Source: Galbitalea sp036491035
GTDB taxonomy: Bacteria > Actinomycetota > Actinomycetes > Actinomycetales > Microbacteriaceae
Length of the DNA: 64,000 bases
Assembly: GCA_036491035.1 (NCBI GenBank)
Contig: DASXCU010000091.1
Location: forward strand, 23,189-87,188
Direction of reading: 5' to 3'
Positions 9,008 to 16,349 of the stretch are shown here, piece after piece. Made by a program: the position numbers and the translations under genes. Under the pieces are notes generated by a model, which did no database searches, was not told where the DNA came from, and was given only the letters and a program-made list of their open reading frames with translations. Within the stretch, counting starts at the first letter, position 1. Every line of letters begins with the position of its first letter.

Positions 9008-9832
9008 TCAGCCAGCCGCGAGCTCCTTCGTCCGCGCCAGCGCCGCCGCCGTCGCGCGGTCGAACAGCGACTTCAGGTCCGCCGACTGCAGCACCTCGAT
9101 GGCCCGTTCCGTCGTGCCCTTCGGACTCGTCACCCTACGGCGGAGTTCCCCCGGTGCGACTCCGCTTTCGACCAGGAGTTCGGCGGCGCCCTGGAACGTG
9201 CCGTTCACCATAGTGGCGGCTTCGTCGGCGCTGAATCCGAGTTCGATCGCGGTTCGCGTGAGTTCCTCGATGAAGTAAAAAACGTAGGCCGGACCCGAAC
9301 CGCTGATCGTGCCGAGGGCGTCGATCTTGCTCTCCGGCACCTCGAGCACAGTGCCCACGGTCTCGAACAGGCTTCGGACGACGGCGAGCTCGTCGGCGTT
9401 GGAGCGAGTTCCCGCGGCGACGCCGGTGACCGCCTTCCCTACGACGGCGGGGGTGTTGGGCATGGCGCGGAGCACGGAGCCGGAAACGAGCGACTCCATG
9501 GTTGCGATGGTCACCCCGGCGGCCACGCTCACGACAATGGCGTCGGCGTCGAGGTCCTCCGCGATCTCACGGAGCAGTTCGGGCACCATGGCCGGCTTCA
9601 CCCCGAGGAGCACGACGCGAGCGCCACGCACAGCCTCGCGGTTCGCATCCGGCGTCTCGGCGAGCGCGAACGACTCGACCTTCGCAGAACTGAGGGGACG
9701 CGCTTTCTCGACCGTGCGATTGGTGACACGGATGCGGCCGTCGACCGCGACGTCCGGTCCGGTGAGACCGGAGAGAATCGCGCCACCCATCGAGCCGGTA
9801 CCGAGGATCGTGATTGGGGGAAGGCTAACCAT
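9008..9832 (-). CDS. proC: Pyrroline-5-carboxylate reductase
   Basis: 274-residue NADPH-dependent enzyme for the last step of proline synthesis. The Rossmann motif ILGTGSMGGAIL is at the N-terminus. The C-terminal dimerisation domain contains the family signature GSGPAYVFYFIEELTRTAIELG. The ATG at 9832 has AGGA 8 nt upstream; an in-frame ATG at 9841 is possible. It is divergent from the CDF transporter and heads the proC-HTH-bS22 block. Confidence 0.94.
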   Translation of the reverse strand: MVSLPPITILGTGSMGGAILSGLTGPDVAVDGRIRVTNRTVEKARPLSSAKVESFALAETPDANREAVRGARVVLLGVKPAMVPELLREIAEDLDADAIVVSVAAGVTIATMESLVSGSVLRAMPNTPAVVGKAVTGVAAGTRSNADELAVVRSLFETVGTVLEVPESKIDALGTISGSGPAYVFYFIEELTRTAIELGFSADEAATMVNGTFQGAAELLVESGVAPGELRRRVTSPKGTTERAIEVLQSADLKSLFDRATAAALARTKELAAG

Positions 9833-9855
9833 GAGGCCCATCCTAGGATTGAGCA

Positions 9856-10818
9856 ATGAGCACATCGGGTGGCAACCGGGCAATCGTCGCAGCGCTCCTC
9901 GCGAATCTCGGAATCGCGGTAGTCAAATTCATCGCGGCCTGGTTCTCGCTCTCCGGCTCCCTTCTCGCCGAGGCGGTGCACTCCCTCGCGGATACGGGCA
10001 ACCAGTTCCTGCTGCTGGTCGGCGGGCGCAAGTCGCGAAAGGAGGCGAACGAGTCGCACCCGTTCGGCTACGGCCGCGAGCGATTCGTGTTCGCCTTCGT
10101 GGTCTCGATCATCCTGTTCTCCGTCGGCGGCGTCTTCTCGATCTGGGAGGGCATCCAGAAGATCCAGAACCCACACCAGCTCGAGAACGCGTGGTTGCCG
10201 TTCGTCGTGATCGTCGTCTCGATCGTCCTCGAGAGCTTCTCCTTCCGCACCGCGCTCAAGGAGTCGAAGAACGCACGCGGATCGGAGTCCGTGGTCGCGT
10301 TCATCCGGCACGCCAAGGCGCCGGAGCTGCCGATCGTGATTCTCGAGGACTTCGCGGCCCTGATCGGACTGACCCTCGCATTCCTCGGTGTGGGCCTCAC
10401 GATCATCACCCGGCTCCCGATCTTCGATGCGATCGGCACCCTCTGCATCGGGGCACTCCTGGTTGCGGTCGCGATCGTGCTCGGCACTGAGACGAAGAGC
10501 CTGCTCGTTGGTGAGGGCGCGTCGCCGAAAGACCTGACCGCCATCCGTGACGCGATCAATGCGCACAAGGAGGTCGAGGCGCTCATTCACATCCGCACTC
10601 TCTACCTCGGCCCGGACGAATTGCTCGTCGGCGCCAAGGTCGCGTTCGCCGCGAAGACGAAGCTCGCGCAGGTCGCGACCGCGATCGACGCGGTCGAGGC
10701 ATCCATTCGTGAGGCCGTGCCCGCTGCCCGGGTGATCTATCTCGAGCCGGATGTCTACCGCCCGGCTGCCGACGGATCGACCCTGACGGAGTCGATCGTC
10801 ATCAAGTCCGCGGACTAG
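9856..10818 (+). CDS. Cation diffusion facilitator (CDF) metal efflux transporter
   Basis: 320-residue cation/proton antiporter. The transmembrane domain contains the helix-2 metal site EAVHSLADTGNQ and the loop ESHPFGYGRERFVF. A soluble C-terminal dimerisation domain follows (from about residue 215). The likely substrate is a divalent metal such as Zn or Mn, not resolvable by eye. TAGGAT (9844-9849) lies 6 nt before the ATG, so translation is probably leaderless. The 3' end overlaps the convergent TetR gene by 4 nt. Confidence 0.9.
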   Translation: MSTSGGNRAIVAALLANLGIAVVKFIAAWFSLSGSLLAEAVHSLADTGNQFLLLVGGRKSRKEANESHPFGYGRERFVFAFVVSIILFSVGGVFSIWEGIQKIQNPHQLENAWLPFVVIVVSIVLESFSFRTALKESKNARGSESVVAFIRHAKAPELPIVILEDFAALIGLTLAFLGVGLTIITRLPIFDAIGTLCIGALLVAVAIVLGTETKSLLVGEGASPKDLTAIRDAINAHKEVEALIHIRTLYLGPDELLVGAKVAFAAKTKLAQVATAIDAVEASIREAVPAARVIYLEPDVYRPAADGSTLTESIVIKSAD

Positions 10819-11420
10819 GCCGGGTTCGTCAGCGCGGGCAGGACTACGGCCACCGCCGTCGTGGCGAGCCGGCGTGCTCCCTCGACCGACGTCTTGCTGG
10901 CGTAGGCGGCAAGAAAGCCCTGGTGGAAAGCTGCCCCGACGAGGAGCTGCGCGGCGGCGACCGTATCGGCGTCGGCCCGGATGCGACCGGCGTCGCGCTC
11001 TGCGCCGAGATAGTTGGTCAGCATCCGCACCGGCCCGACGGGACCCCAGCCGCCGTGGCGTTCGATCCCCTCCCGATGCTGTGCGAGCAGATCCGGCGTG
11101 CTGAAAATCGAGACCGACATCGGGAACAGTTCCGCGTAGTAGTCCATGAGCTGCTCGACGATGTCCGCCAGATTCTCCGCAAGGTCTCCCCAGCCGGGGG
11201 CGGCGAGCCGCGGATGGACAAGTGGCAGGCGTTCCTTGAGCAGGAGCAGGAAGAGCTCCTGCTTGTCGGCGAAATGCTTATACAGCATCGCTTCGGAGTA
11301 GCCGGCCTCGGCGGCGATGGCTTTAGTGGTGGTGTTCGCGACGCCCTTCTCCCGCATCACTACGGCGGCCGCATCGAGGATGCGTTCGCGCGCTGGCTTG
11401 ACTCCGGTCCGTGTCGGCAT
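10815..11420 (-). CDS. TetR family transcriptional repressor
   Basis: 201-residue regulator. The N-terminal HTH (ARERILDAAAVVMREKG...TTTKAIAAEAGYSEAMLYKHFADKQELF) is canonical TetR. The C-terminal helical ligand-binding half is divergent. The frame is open for 21 more codons upstream, but those lie in the operator region, so MPTRTG is taken as the start. It is divergent from an SDR gene, with an 8-bp dyad between them; it probably represses itself and the SDR gene until a small molecule binds. Confidence 0.9.
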   Translation of the reverse strand: MPTRTGVKPARERILDAAAVVMREKGVANTTTKAIAAEAGYSEAMLYKHFADKQELFLLLLKERLPLVHPRLAAPGWGDLAENLADIVEQLMDYYAELFPMSVSIFSTPDLLAQHREGIERHGGWGPVGPVRMLTNYLGAERDAGRIRADADTVAAAQLLVGAAFHQGFLAAYASKTSVEGARRLATTAVAVVLPALTNPA

Positions 11421-11433
11421 GTTTACTATTCTA

Positions 11434-11453
11434 GTTAGTAAGTGTTTACTAAC
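11434..11453. promoter_or_regulatory. Putative TetR operator
   Basis: GTTAGTAA-GTGT-TTACTAAC is a perfect 8-bp inverted repeat in the 55-nt gap between the divergent TetR and SDR genes. Its position between the two starts and its symmetry are typical of a TetR autorepressor site. The assignment to this regulator is by proximity. Confidence 0.65.
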
Positions 11454-11475
11454 CAACCACCACACAGGGAGTGTC

Positions 11476-12099
11476 ATGCGCATCGCCGTTCTGGGAGCAT
11501 CCGGTCGTACCGGTCGAGTGGCGGTCGCGCGCGCCCTCGCGGCGGGTCACGATGTTCGAGCTGTCGTTCGATCGGCCGATCGCGCGCCCGCCGGGAGCAC
11601 CCCGGCCCTGGCCGACGCACTGGATATCCCCGCCCTCACCGAGGCCTTCCTCGGCATGGATGCCGTGATCTCCTGCCTCGGCCACGTGAAAGGGCAGGGA
11701 GACGGCACCCTCCTGGCATCGTCCTCCCGAGCGACTCTCGAGGCGATGGCTGGCAGCGGCGTCGACCGGTTCGTCGTCGTATCGGCGAGCGGTGCCTTCG
11801 TCGGAGGGGACGACCCGCTCACGCGGTTCATCGCGAAGCCGATCCTCAATCGGATTCTTCGAGAGAACATGGATGACACCCGGGCCATGGAAGCGGTTCT
11901 GCGCGCCAGTGGTGTCGACTGGACCGCGCTGCGCCCGTCACAACTCGTCGACAAGCCGGGCAAGGCGAACTACCGAAGACGCATCGAACTCAGCCTGCCG
12001 TGGGGATTCCAGACCTCGTACAACACGGTGGCGCGCGCTGCTCTCGACGCTCTCGAAAAGCCCGACTGGGTGGGGCACGCTGTCTCCGTCGCGGACTAG
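11476..12099 (+). CDS. NAD(P)-binding SDR-like protein (NmrA/atypical SDR)
   Basis: 207-residue Rossmann protein. The N-terminal motif VLGASGRTGRVAVARAL binds a dinucleotide, and VVVSASGAF and DWTALRPSQL are typical of the NAD(P)H-binding atypical SDR (BLVRB/HSCARG-like) group. The usual YxxxK catalytic pair is not evident. The ATG follows AGGGA at 5 nt. It is divergent from a TetR regulator that probably controls it, which suggests a stress or xenobiotic role. It overlaps tadA by 4 nt tail-to-tail. Confidence 0.86.
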   Translation: MRIAVLGASGRTGRVAVARALAAGHDVRAVVRSADRAPAGSTPALADALDIPALTEAFLGMDAVISCLGHVKGQGDGTLLASSSRATLEAMAGSGVDRFVVVSASGAFVGGDDPLTRFIAKPILNRILRENMDDTRAMEAVLRASGVDWTALRPSQLVDKPGKANYRRRIELSLPWGFQTSYNTVARAALDALEKPDWVGHAVSVAD

Positions 12100-12548
12100 C
12101 GCCGCGACTCGAAGAAGTCGAGGAGGAGCGCGGAGCACGCCTCGGCTTCCACTCCGGCGAACACCTCGACGGTGTGGTTCAGCCGGCGGTCACGAAGCAG
12201 GTCGTAGACACTGCCGACGGCACCCGCCTTGTCATCCCACGCTCCGAAGACCACCCGCGGGATACGCGCTGCCAGGATCGCCCCGGCACACATCACACAC
12301 GGCTCGAGGGTGACCACCAGAGTCGTGTCGGTCAGGTGCCAGTCCCCCGTCGCCGCGGCTGCCGCGCGAATTGCGAGAACCTCGGCGTGCGCGGTCGGAT
12401 CCTGCAGCTTCTCCCGCTCATTGCGCCCGGAGGCGATCCGACGGCCCGACGAGTCGAAGAGCAGCGCGGCGACCGGAACGTCACCCGTCTCGAGTGCCGC
12501 ATGCGCCTCGGCGATCGCCTCGCGCATCCAAATTCCGTGGGAATCCAC
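12096..12548 (-). CDS. tadA: tRNA-specific adenosine deaminase
   Basis: 150-residue zinc deaminase that converts the wobble adenosine of tRNA-Arg(ACG) to inosine. The zinc and proton-shuttle motif HAE (54-56) and the PCVMC motif (Cys84, Cys87) are intact. Length and N-terminal MREAIAEAHAALETGDVPVAA are standard for TadA. It is divergent from upp. Confidence 0.93.
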   Translation of the reverse strand: MDSHGIWMREAIAEAHAALETGDVPVAALLFDSSGRRIASGRNEREKLQDPTAHAEVLAIRAAAAATGDWHLTDTTLVVTLEPCVMCAGAILAARIPRVVFGAWDDKAGAVGSVYDLLRDRRLNHTVEVFAGVEAEACSALLLDFFESRR

Positions 12549-12574
12549 CGTTCTCCGTTCGCTAGATTGAGCCT

Positions 12575-13207
12575 ATGCGTGTTGCCGTAGCCGACCATCC
12601 CCTGATCACCCACAAGCTCACGGTGCTCCGTGACAAGACGACGCCGTCGCCGACGTTTCGCGCGCTTGCCGAAGAGCTGGTGACCCTGCTTGCCTACGAG
12701 GCGACCCGCAACGTGCGAGTGCAGGACGTCACGGTGATGACTCCCGTCGGCGAGGCGAAGGGTCTGGCGCTGAGCGAGCCGCGGCCGCTCGTCGTCCCGA
12801 TCCTTCGGGCGGGCCTCGGGATGCTCGAAGGCATGGTCAAGCTGGTACCCACCGCCGAGGTCGGCTTCCTCGGGATGGTTCGGAATGAGGAGACGCTGCA
12901 GCCCGACATCTACGCGGAGCGGCTCCCGGATGACCTGTCCAATCGCCAGTGCTTCGTGCTCGACCCCATGCTCGCCACCGGCGGCTCGCTCATCGCTGCC
13001 ATCAACTACCTCTTCGATCGCGGTGCGGTCGATGTCACGTGCATTTGCCTTATCGCGGCTCCCGAGGGCCTGGCCGCCGTCGAGGCCGCGACGCTCGGAC
13101 GCGAGGTGACCATCGTCGTCGGCGCGAAGGACGAGAAACTCAACGAGGTCGGCTACATCGTGCCGGGGCTCGGCGACGCGGGCGATCGCCTCTATGGAAC
13201 TGTCTAA
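12575..13207 (+). CDS. upp: Uracil phosphoribosyltransferase
   Basis: 210-residue pyrimidine-salvage enzyme making UMP from uracil and PRPP. The PRPP-binding loop VLDPMLATGGS, the RAGLGM segment and the C-terminal uracil-binding motif YIVPGLGDAGDRLYGT are all present. TAGATT (12563-12568) ends 6 nt before the ATG, so the transcript is likely leaderless. It is divergent from tadA. Confidence 0.95.
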   Translation: MRVAVADHPLITHKLTVLRDKTTPSPTFRALAEELVTLLAYEATRNVRVQDVTVMTPVGEAKGLALSEPRPLVVPILRAGLGMLEGMVKLVPTAEVGFLGMVRNEETLQPDIYAERLPDDLSNRQCFVLDPMLATGGSLIAAINYLFDRGAVDVTCICLIAAPEGLAAVEAATLGREVTIVVGAKDEKLNEVGYIVPGLGDAGDRLYGTV

Positions 13208-13237
13208 TTGACATTTCGTGCGTGAGTGCAAGATACT
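13208..13237 (+). promoter_or_regulatory. Consensus promoter for leader peptide/regulator unit
   Basis: TTGACA at 13208-13213 and GATACT at 13232-13237 are separated by 18 nt. Initiation would fall at about 13244-13246, on or next to the ATG of a small ORF, giving a leaderless mRNA. The promoter begins at the upp stop codon and is well placed to serve 13246-14249. Confidence 0.65.
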
Positions 13238-13245
13238 TGGCTCCC

Positions 13246-13362
13246 ATGACTGTCAACGCGCATGCCCTGACCTCCCTTGAGGCTCGTGGGACTGCCGGCA
13301 TGATGCTGATAAACAGCACGACGCCGAGCAGCGCTGACATGTGTTGTCGAATGTGTGCCTAA
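13246..13362 (+). CDS. Putative Cys-tailed leader peptide
   Basis: 38-codon ORF starting at the predicted transcription start of a TTGACA-N18-GATACT promoter and ending MCCRMCA. All three Cys codons are TGT, the less favoured choice in this high-GC DNA. It also uses an uncommon ATA codon, and its stop is 38 nt before a winged-helix regulator gene. Short leaderless ORFs with terminal Cys clusters are known in mycobacteria as cysteine-responsive attenuators, and this has the same look. No protein function is claimed. It could instead be a non-coding 5' leader that happens to be open. Confidence 0.5.
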   Translation: MTVNAHALTSLEARGTAGMMLINSTTPSSADMCCRMCA

Positions 13363-13400
13363 TCGGCTGACGACCGCCGAGACCGGATGAGCGATTCGAG

Positions 13401-14249
13401 ATGACCAAACCCTCGGATCAGAACTCGTCCGGACTCCAGGATGCCGCACCGCCCTCTGCGGACGCATCCACACATCTCTCGAACGACACTCTTGGGGAAG
13501 GACCACCCAGCGTGGCTGACCTCCCCGGCACCGAAGGACTTGATCCCATGTCTCTTGCAACCCTTGACGTCCCCTCCAATCGCCTCACGACCGGAACTGT
13601 TCCGGGCGGTAACCCCGAAACCTCGCCGCGCTTGCGCGCTGTGCCGAACGGCACAGAGGCCCGCGGCTTTGTGCTCTACGTCGGCCTCGGCGAATCCAAG
13701 GCCACCGCGGCGGGCACCGACCTCGGCACTATCGTCGAGCAGCTGAAGCAACTCGCCGCCCAGCTCGCGCCCACGGCCGAGACCTATGCCGCCGTCGCTC
13801 TCGCGCCGCGCGGTGCTGGCGGACGGGACGTGGACGTGGTGCGCCTTGCGCTCCAGGATCCTGCTGCGCTCGCTAAGCACCGTCACGCCGAAGAGCCGCC
13901 GGAGAAGACTCACCTCGGCGTCGTCGTCGATGTCTCGCGTAAACGCCTGGTACTGGACGGCGAGACCGCCGCCCTCACCTACAAGGAGTTCGAACTCCTT
14001 CAGTACCTGGTGCTGCGCGAAGGTCGCACCATCGAGCGGGCCGAGCTCATCAGCTCGCTGTGGGCGGACGGCGACGATGACGACATCCCGAACGAGCGCA
14101 CCATCGACGTGCACGTTCGCCGACTGCGCGCGAAACTGGGCGCCTACGAGGACATCGTGCGCACCGTGCGGGGTGTCGGCTATCGCTTCGACCACCACGC
14201 GGACGTGTCGGTGCGGCACGCCTCGACGCCGAGTCCGGACTTCTTCTAG
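13401..14249 (+). CDS. Winged-helix regulator with OmpR/PhoB-type DNA-binding domain, no receiver
   Basis: 282 residues. The C-terminal ~100 residues form an OmpR/PhoB-type winged helix (YKEFELLQYLVLREGRTIERAELISSLW ... ERTIDVHVRRLRAKL ... VRTVRGVGYRF). The N-terminal half is low-complexity and then a domain I do not recognise. There is no phospho-acceptor Asp receiver domain, so it is an orphan regulator and not a two-component partner. The ATG at 13401 has only a weak ribosome site. The preceding Cys-tailed small ORF and promoter suggest its expression is tuned by an upstream ORF. Confidence 0.82.
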   Translation: MTKPSDQNSSGLQDAAPPSADASTHLSNDTLGEGPPSVADLPGTEGLDPMSLATLDVPSNRLTTGTVPGGNPETSPRLRAVPNGTEARGFVLYVGLGESKATAAGTDLGTIVEQLKQLAAQLAPTAETYAAVALAPRGAGGRDVDVVRLALQDPAALAKHRHAEEPPEKTHLGVVVDVSRKRLVLDGETAALTYKEFELLQYLVLREGRTIERAELISSLWADGDDDDIPNERTIDVHVRRLRAKLGAYEDIVRTVRGVGYRFDHHADVSVRHASTPSPDFF

Positions 14250-14296
14250 TCTGGGTCAGCGATCGAACCAGCGATCCGGTCAGAAGGGCGATTCCC

Positions 14297-14677
14297 GTGG
14301 CAGGACAGTACGACCTCTCTCTCGCAGGCGACCGGCAGGCCGCGAAGGATCTCGTCACTCGCGTGCTCGGCGAGCAGGGTTTCACACTCGAGACGAACCC
14401 GAATGGCAGCCTGACCGCGAAGCGCGGGAGCGCGGGAATGACAGTGCTTCTCGGGGGACTGGCCGGCAAGAACCTGCAGATGACCTTCTTCGTCGAGTTT
14501 CTGGACGGCTCCGACGGAAACCTCGTCGCGCGGCTATCCCGCAACACCGCTGCCGGTGCGCTCAAGGGTGGCGCGATCGGCGCAGGCAAGACGAACAACG
14601 CATTCGTCGATCTCGTAAACGCGATCGCGGCTGCCGCACAGGCCGCGGGTGTCTTCGTCACCAGCGCCGCCGCGTAA
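14297..14677 (+). CDS. Conserved-looking hypothetical protein, 126 aa
   Basis: Soluble protein with alternating beta/alpha character and an Ala-rich C-terminus; no signal peptide and no family I can name. The motif GQYDLSLAGDRQAAKDLVTRVLGEQGF suggests a small alpha-beta fold. Codon bias and the snug fit between the regulator and the kinase gene support reality. It starts at GTG with GAAGGG upstream. Confidence 0.68.
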   Translation: MAGQYDLSLAGDRQAAKDLVTRVLGEQGFTLETNPNGSLTAKRGSAGMTVLLGGLAGKNLQMTFFVEFLDGSDGNLVARLSRNTAAGALKGGAIGAGKTNNAFVDLVNAIAAAAQAAGVFVTSAAA

Positions 14678-14692
14678 CTCGTCACCTCTCGA

Positions 14693-15565
14693 ATGGCGAT
14701 CGCTGTCGCGGACATCTTCCTCGACGAACCACTGGTTCGTCGACTGCTTCGCGAGCAACATCCGGATCTGGCCGAGCGGGAGTTGCGACTGGTCGCGAAC
14801 GGGTGGGACAACGACCTCTACCGGCTCGGCGACGAACTCGTCGTGCGATTGCCGCGACGCAAGGTAGCGGTTCCGCTCATCGAGAGCGAGCAGCGCTGGC
14901 TCCCCCAGATCGCGCGGAGAGTCTCGGTCGCAATCCCCACTCCGTTTCGAGTCGGGCGCCCGAGCGACGAGTTTCCGTGGCCGTGGACGATCACGCCGTG
15001 GTTCGACGGCACGATCGCCTCGGAGCTCCCATTCCCCGAACACGGTTCCCTGGCCAGGGACCTCGCGGCGTTCGTCTCGGAACTCCACACTCCCGCGCCC
15101 GCCGACGCTCCGACCAATCCGTTCCGTGGGGTCCCGCTCGCCGAGCGCGCGGTCGCCTACCGCGATCGGCTCGCGTCCGGCAGGGTGCCCCGCGGCGCCG
15201 AACTCGAGGCGGTCTGGCAGTCGGCGTTGCAAGCGAAACCGTGGACCGGTGCGCCGCTCTGGCTGCACGGTGACCTGCACCCCGCGAATATCCTGGCTCG
15301 CGACGGACGCCTCGCGGCCGTTCTCGACTTCGGCGACCTGACCTCGGGCGACCCGGCGAGCGATCTCGCAACCGCGTGGCTGACCTTCGACGCCGACGGC
15401 CGAGCGCAGTTCCGCGAGGCGCTCGACTACGACGACGACACCTGGGAGCGAGCGCGAGGCTGGACGATCGTTCTCGCCGGCGCGTTCCTCGCTAACTCCG
15501 CGGACAGTCCGGCCATGCTCGCGATCGGCCTCCACGGCATCGAACAGGTGCTCGCCGAAACCTGA
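14693..15565 (+). CDS. Aminoglycoside phosphotransferase (APH) family kinase
   Basis: 290-residue small-molecule kinase of the APH/choline-kinase fold. The catalytic loop HGDLHPANIL contains the base Asp, and the metal site is VLDFGDL. The N-terminal lobe has NDLYRLGDELVVRLPRR, supplying the ATP-binding Lys/Arg region. This family includes antibiotic kinases and many metabolic ones; nothing here shows antibiotic resistance. Spacing of 15 nt from the preceding hypothetical gene suggests co-transcription. Confidence 0.85.
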   Translation: MAIAVADIFLDEPLVRRLLREQHPDLAERELRLVANGWDNDLYRLGDELVVRLPRRKVAVPLIESEQRWLPQIARRVSVAIPTPFRVGRPSDEFPWPWTITPWFDGTIASELPFPEHGSLARDLAAFVSELHTPAPADAPTNPFRGVPLAERAVAYRDRLASGRVPRGAELEAVWQSALQAKPWTGAPLWLHGDLHPANILARDGRLAAVLDFGDLTSGDPASDLATAWLTFDADGRAQFREALDYDDDTWERARGWTIVLAGAFLANSADSPAMLAIGLHGIEQVLAET

Positions 15566-15618
15566 GCAGTCCTGGAACATGAACGGCAAATGGCGTCATA
15601 GAGAATTCGCAGAAAAAT

Positions 15619-15654
15619 AACGTTTAGGTAACTAGCGCTCGTTACCAGACCGTT
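15619..15654. promoter_or_regulatory. Extended symmetric dyad (operator-like)
   Basis: AACG-N4-GGTAAC-T-AGCGCT-C-GTTACC-N4-CGTT. All four elements are symmetric about one centre (AGCGCT); the only internal mismatch is the T/C pair flanking the core. It looks like a binding site for a multimeric regulator, embedded in AT-rich DNA upstream of the MarR gene and downstream of the kinase gene. Confidence 0.45.
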
Positions 15655-15733
15655 ATATATTCATTTCAGCGGAAGTTGTTTGCTGTGGCAACAACCGCGG
15701 AATGTGATTGCAGGACACTCTTGGTGCAAGGGA

Positions 15734-15767
15734 GAGGGTCGGTTTCTAGCCTCTGAAACCGGCCCTC
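15734..15767. terminator. 13-bp stem-loop downstream of APH-like gene
   Basis: Arms GAGGGTCGGTTTC (15734-15746) and GAAACCGGCCCTC (15755-15767) pair over 13 bp with one G-U, closing an 8-nt loop. No T-tract follows. It could be a factor-aided terminator for the upstream gene, an RNA stabiliser or part of a repeat cluster. Confidence 0.4.
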
Positions 15768-15782
15768 AATCCTGTCTCTGCA

Positions 15783-15847
15783 CTCTTTTGCGCCGCCGCC
15801 CCTGCGGCGCAAGTCGCCCTCTTTTGCGCCGCCGCCCCTGCGGCGCA
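15783..15847. repeat. Tandem palindromic repeat, 2 x 29 nt, 36-nt period
   Basis: An identical 29-nt unit (beginning CTCTTTTGCGCCGC) occurs at 15783-15811 and 15819-15847. Each copy carries a perfect 8-bp stem, TGCGCCGC...GCGGCGCA, with a 7-nt loop. Two clustered palindromes in an intergenic gap resemble REP/BIME-type dispersed repeats. The T-run precedes rather than follows the stem on the plus strand, so terminator function would be in the minus direction at best. Confidence 0.75.
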
Positions 15848-15896
15848 GGTGGCTCACCGGACGATGCTTGTCCGTCACGCTCAATAGAGTTATGGC

Positions 15897-16349
15897 GTGA
15901 GCGAACACAGTAGCGCAGCGGTAAGCGCGTGGGAGGCACTCTTTCGTGCCCAGGTGGCCGTGTTGCGCGAACTCGGACGAGAATTTCCAAGCGGCGACAT
16001 CTCATTCAACGAGTACGACGTTCTCTTCAACCTCACACGCCAGGACGGGCAACGACTCCGCGTACGCGACCTCAGTCGCCACCTGCTTCTGACCCAGCCG
16101 TCGGTGAGCCGAATGGTCGACCGGCTGGTCGCGAAAGGGCTCGTGCGCAAAGAAAGCGCGCCGGGTGATGGACGCGGAACGTTCGTGTGCCTGACAGAGG
16201 ACGGTTACTCGCTCTATCGTCGGGTCGCCGTCGTCCACGCCAGGTCGATCGAACGGCACCTGGGTGGCGCGCTCAGTGCAGAAGACCTGAAGATTCTCCA
16301 GAGACTCACCGAACAGATCAGTCACAGCGTCGGCAAAGCCACCAACTAG
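15897..16349 (+). CDS. MarR family transcriptional regulator
   Basis: 150-residue winged-helix regulator. The recognition segment RVRDLSRHLLLTQPSVSRMVDRLVAKGLVRKE and wing GDGRGTFVCLTEDG are typical of MarR. No obvious target gene is adjacent: the next gene is convergent, overlapping by 4 nt. TAGAGT (15885-15890) lies 6 nt before the GTG, implying a leaderless mRNA. The dyad at 15619-15654 could be its own site, but it is 240 bp away. Confidence 0.87.
   Translation: MSEHSSAAVSAWEALFRAQVAVLRELGREFPSGDISFNEYDVLFNLTRQDGQRLRVRDLSRHLLLTQPSVSRMVDRLVAKGLVRKESAPGDGRGTFVCLTEDGYSLYRRVAVVHARSIERHLGGALSAEDLKILQRLTEQISHSVGKATN

Larger units (their letters stand above)
15566..15896. other. 331-nt gene-free region with several dyads
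   Basis: I see no coding gene here. An open frame on the minus strand (15666-15908) is just the GC-rich repeats translated. The stretch is unusually AT-rich at 15601-15680 and holds a 36-bp symmetric dyad, a 13-bp hairpin and two tandem copies of a palindromic repeat, each listed separately. Confidence 0.7.

Noticed and set aside
14693..15565. Antibiotic-resistance gene
   Set aside because: The APH fold is clear, but nothing in sequence or context points to an aminoglycoside substrate, and the family is mostly metabolic.
14534..15589. 351-aa frame opposite the APH-like gene
   Set aside because: Antisense shadow; the plus-strand gene carries intact kinase motifs.
15783..15847. Tandem repeats as a CRISPR remnant
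   Set aside because: Only two units, 7-nt gap instead of a spacer, strong internal palindrome and no cas genes.
15666..15908. 80-aa minus-strand frame with repeated RRRGGGAKE
   Set aside because: It is the GC-rich tandem palindromes and a hairpin translated; no ribosome site and no coding-like composition.
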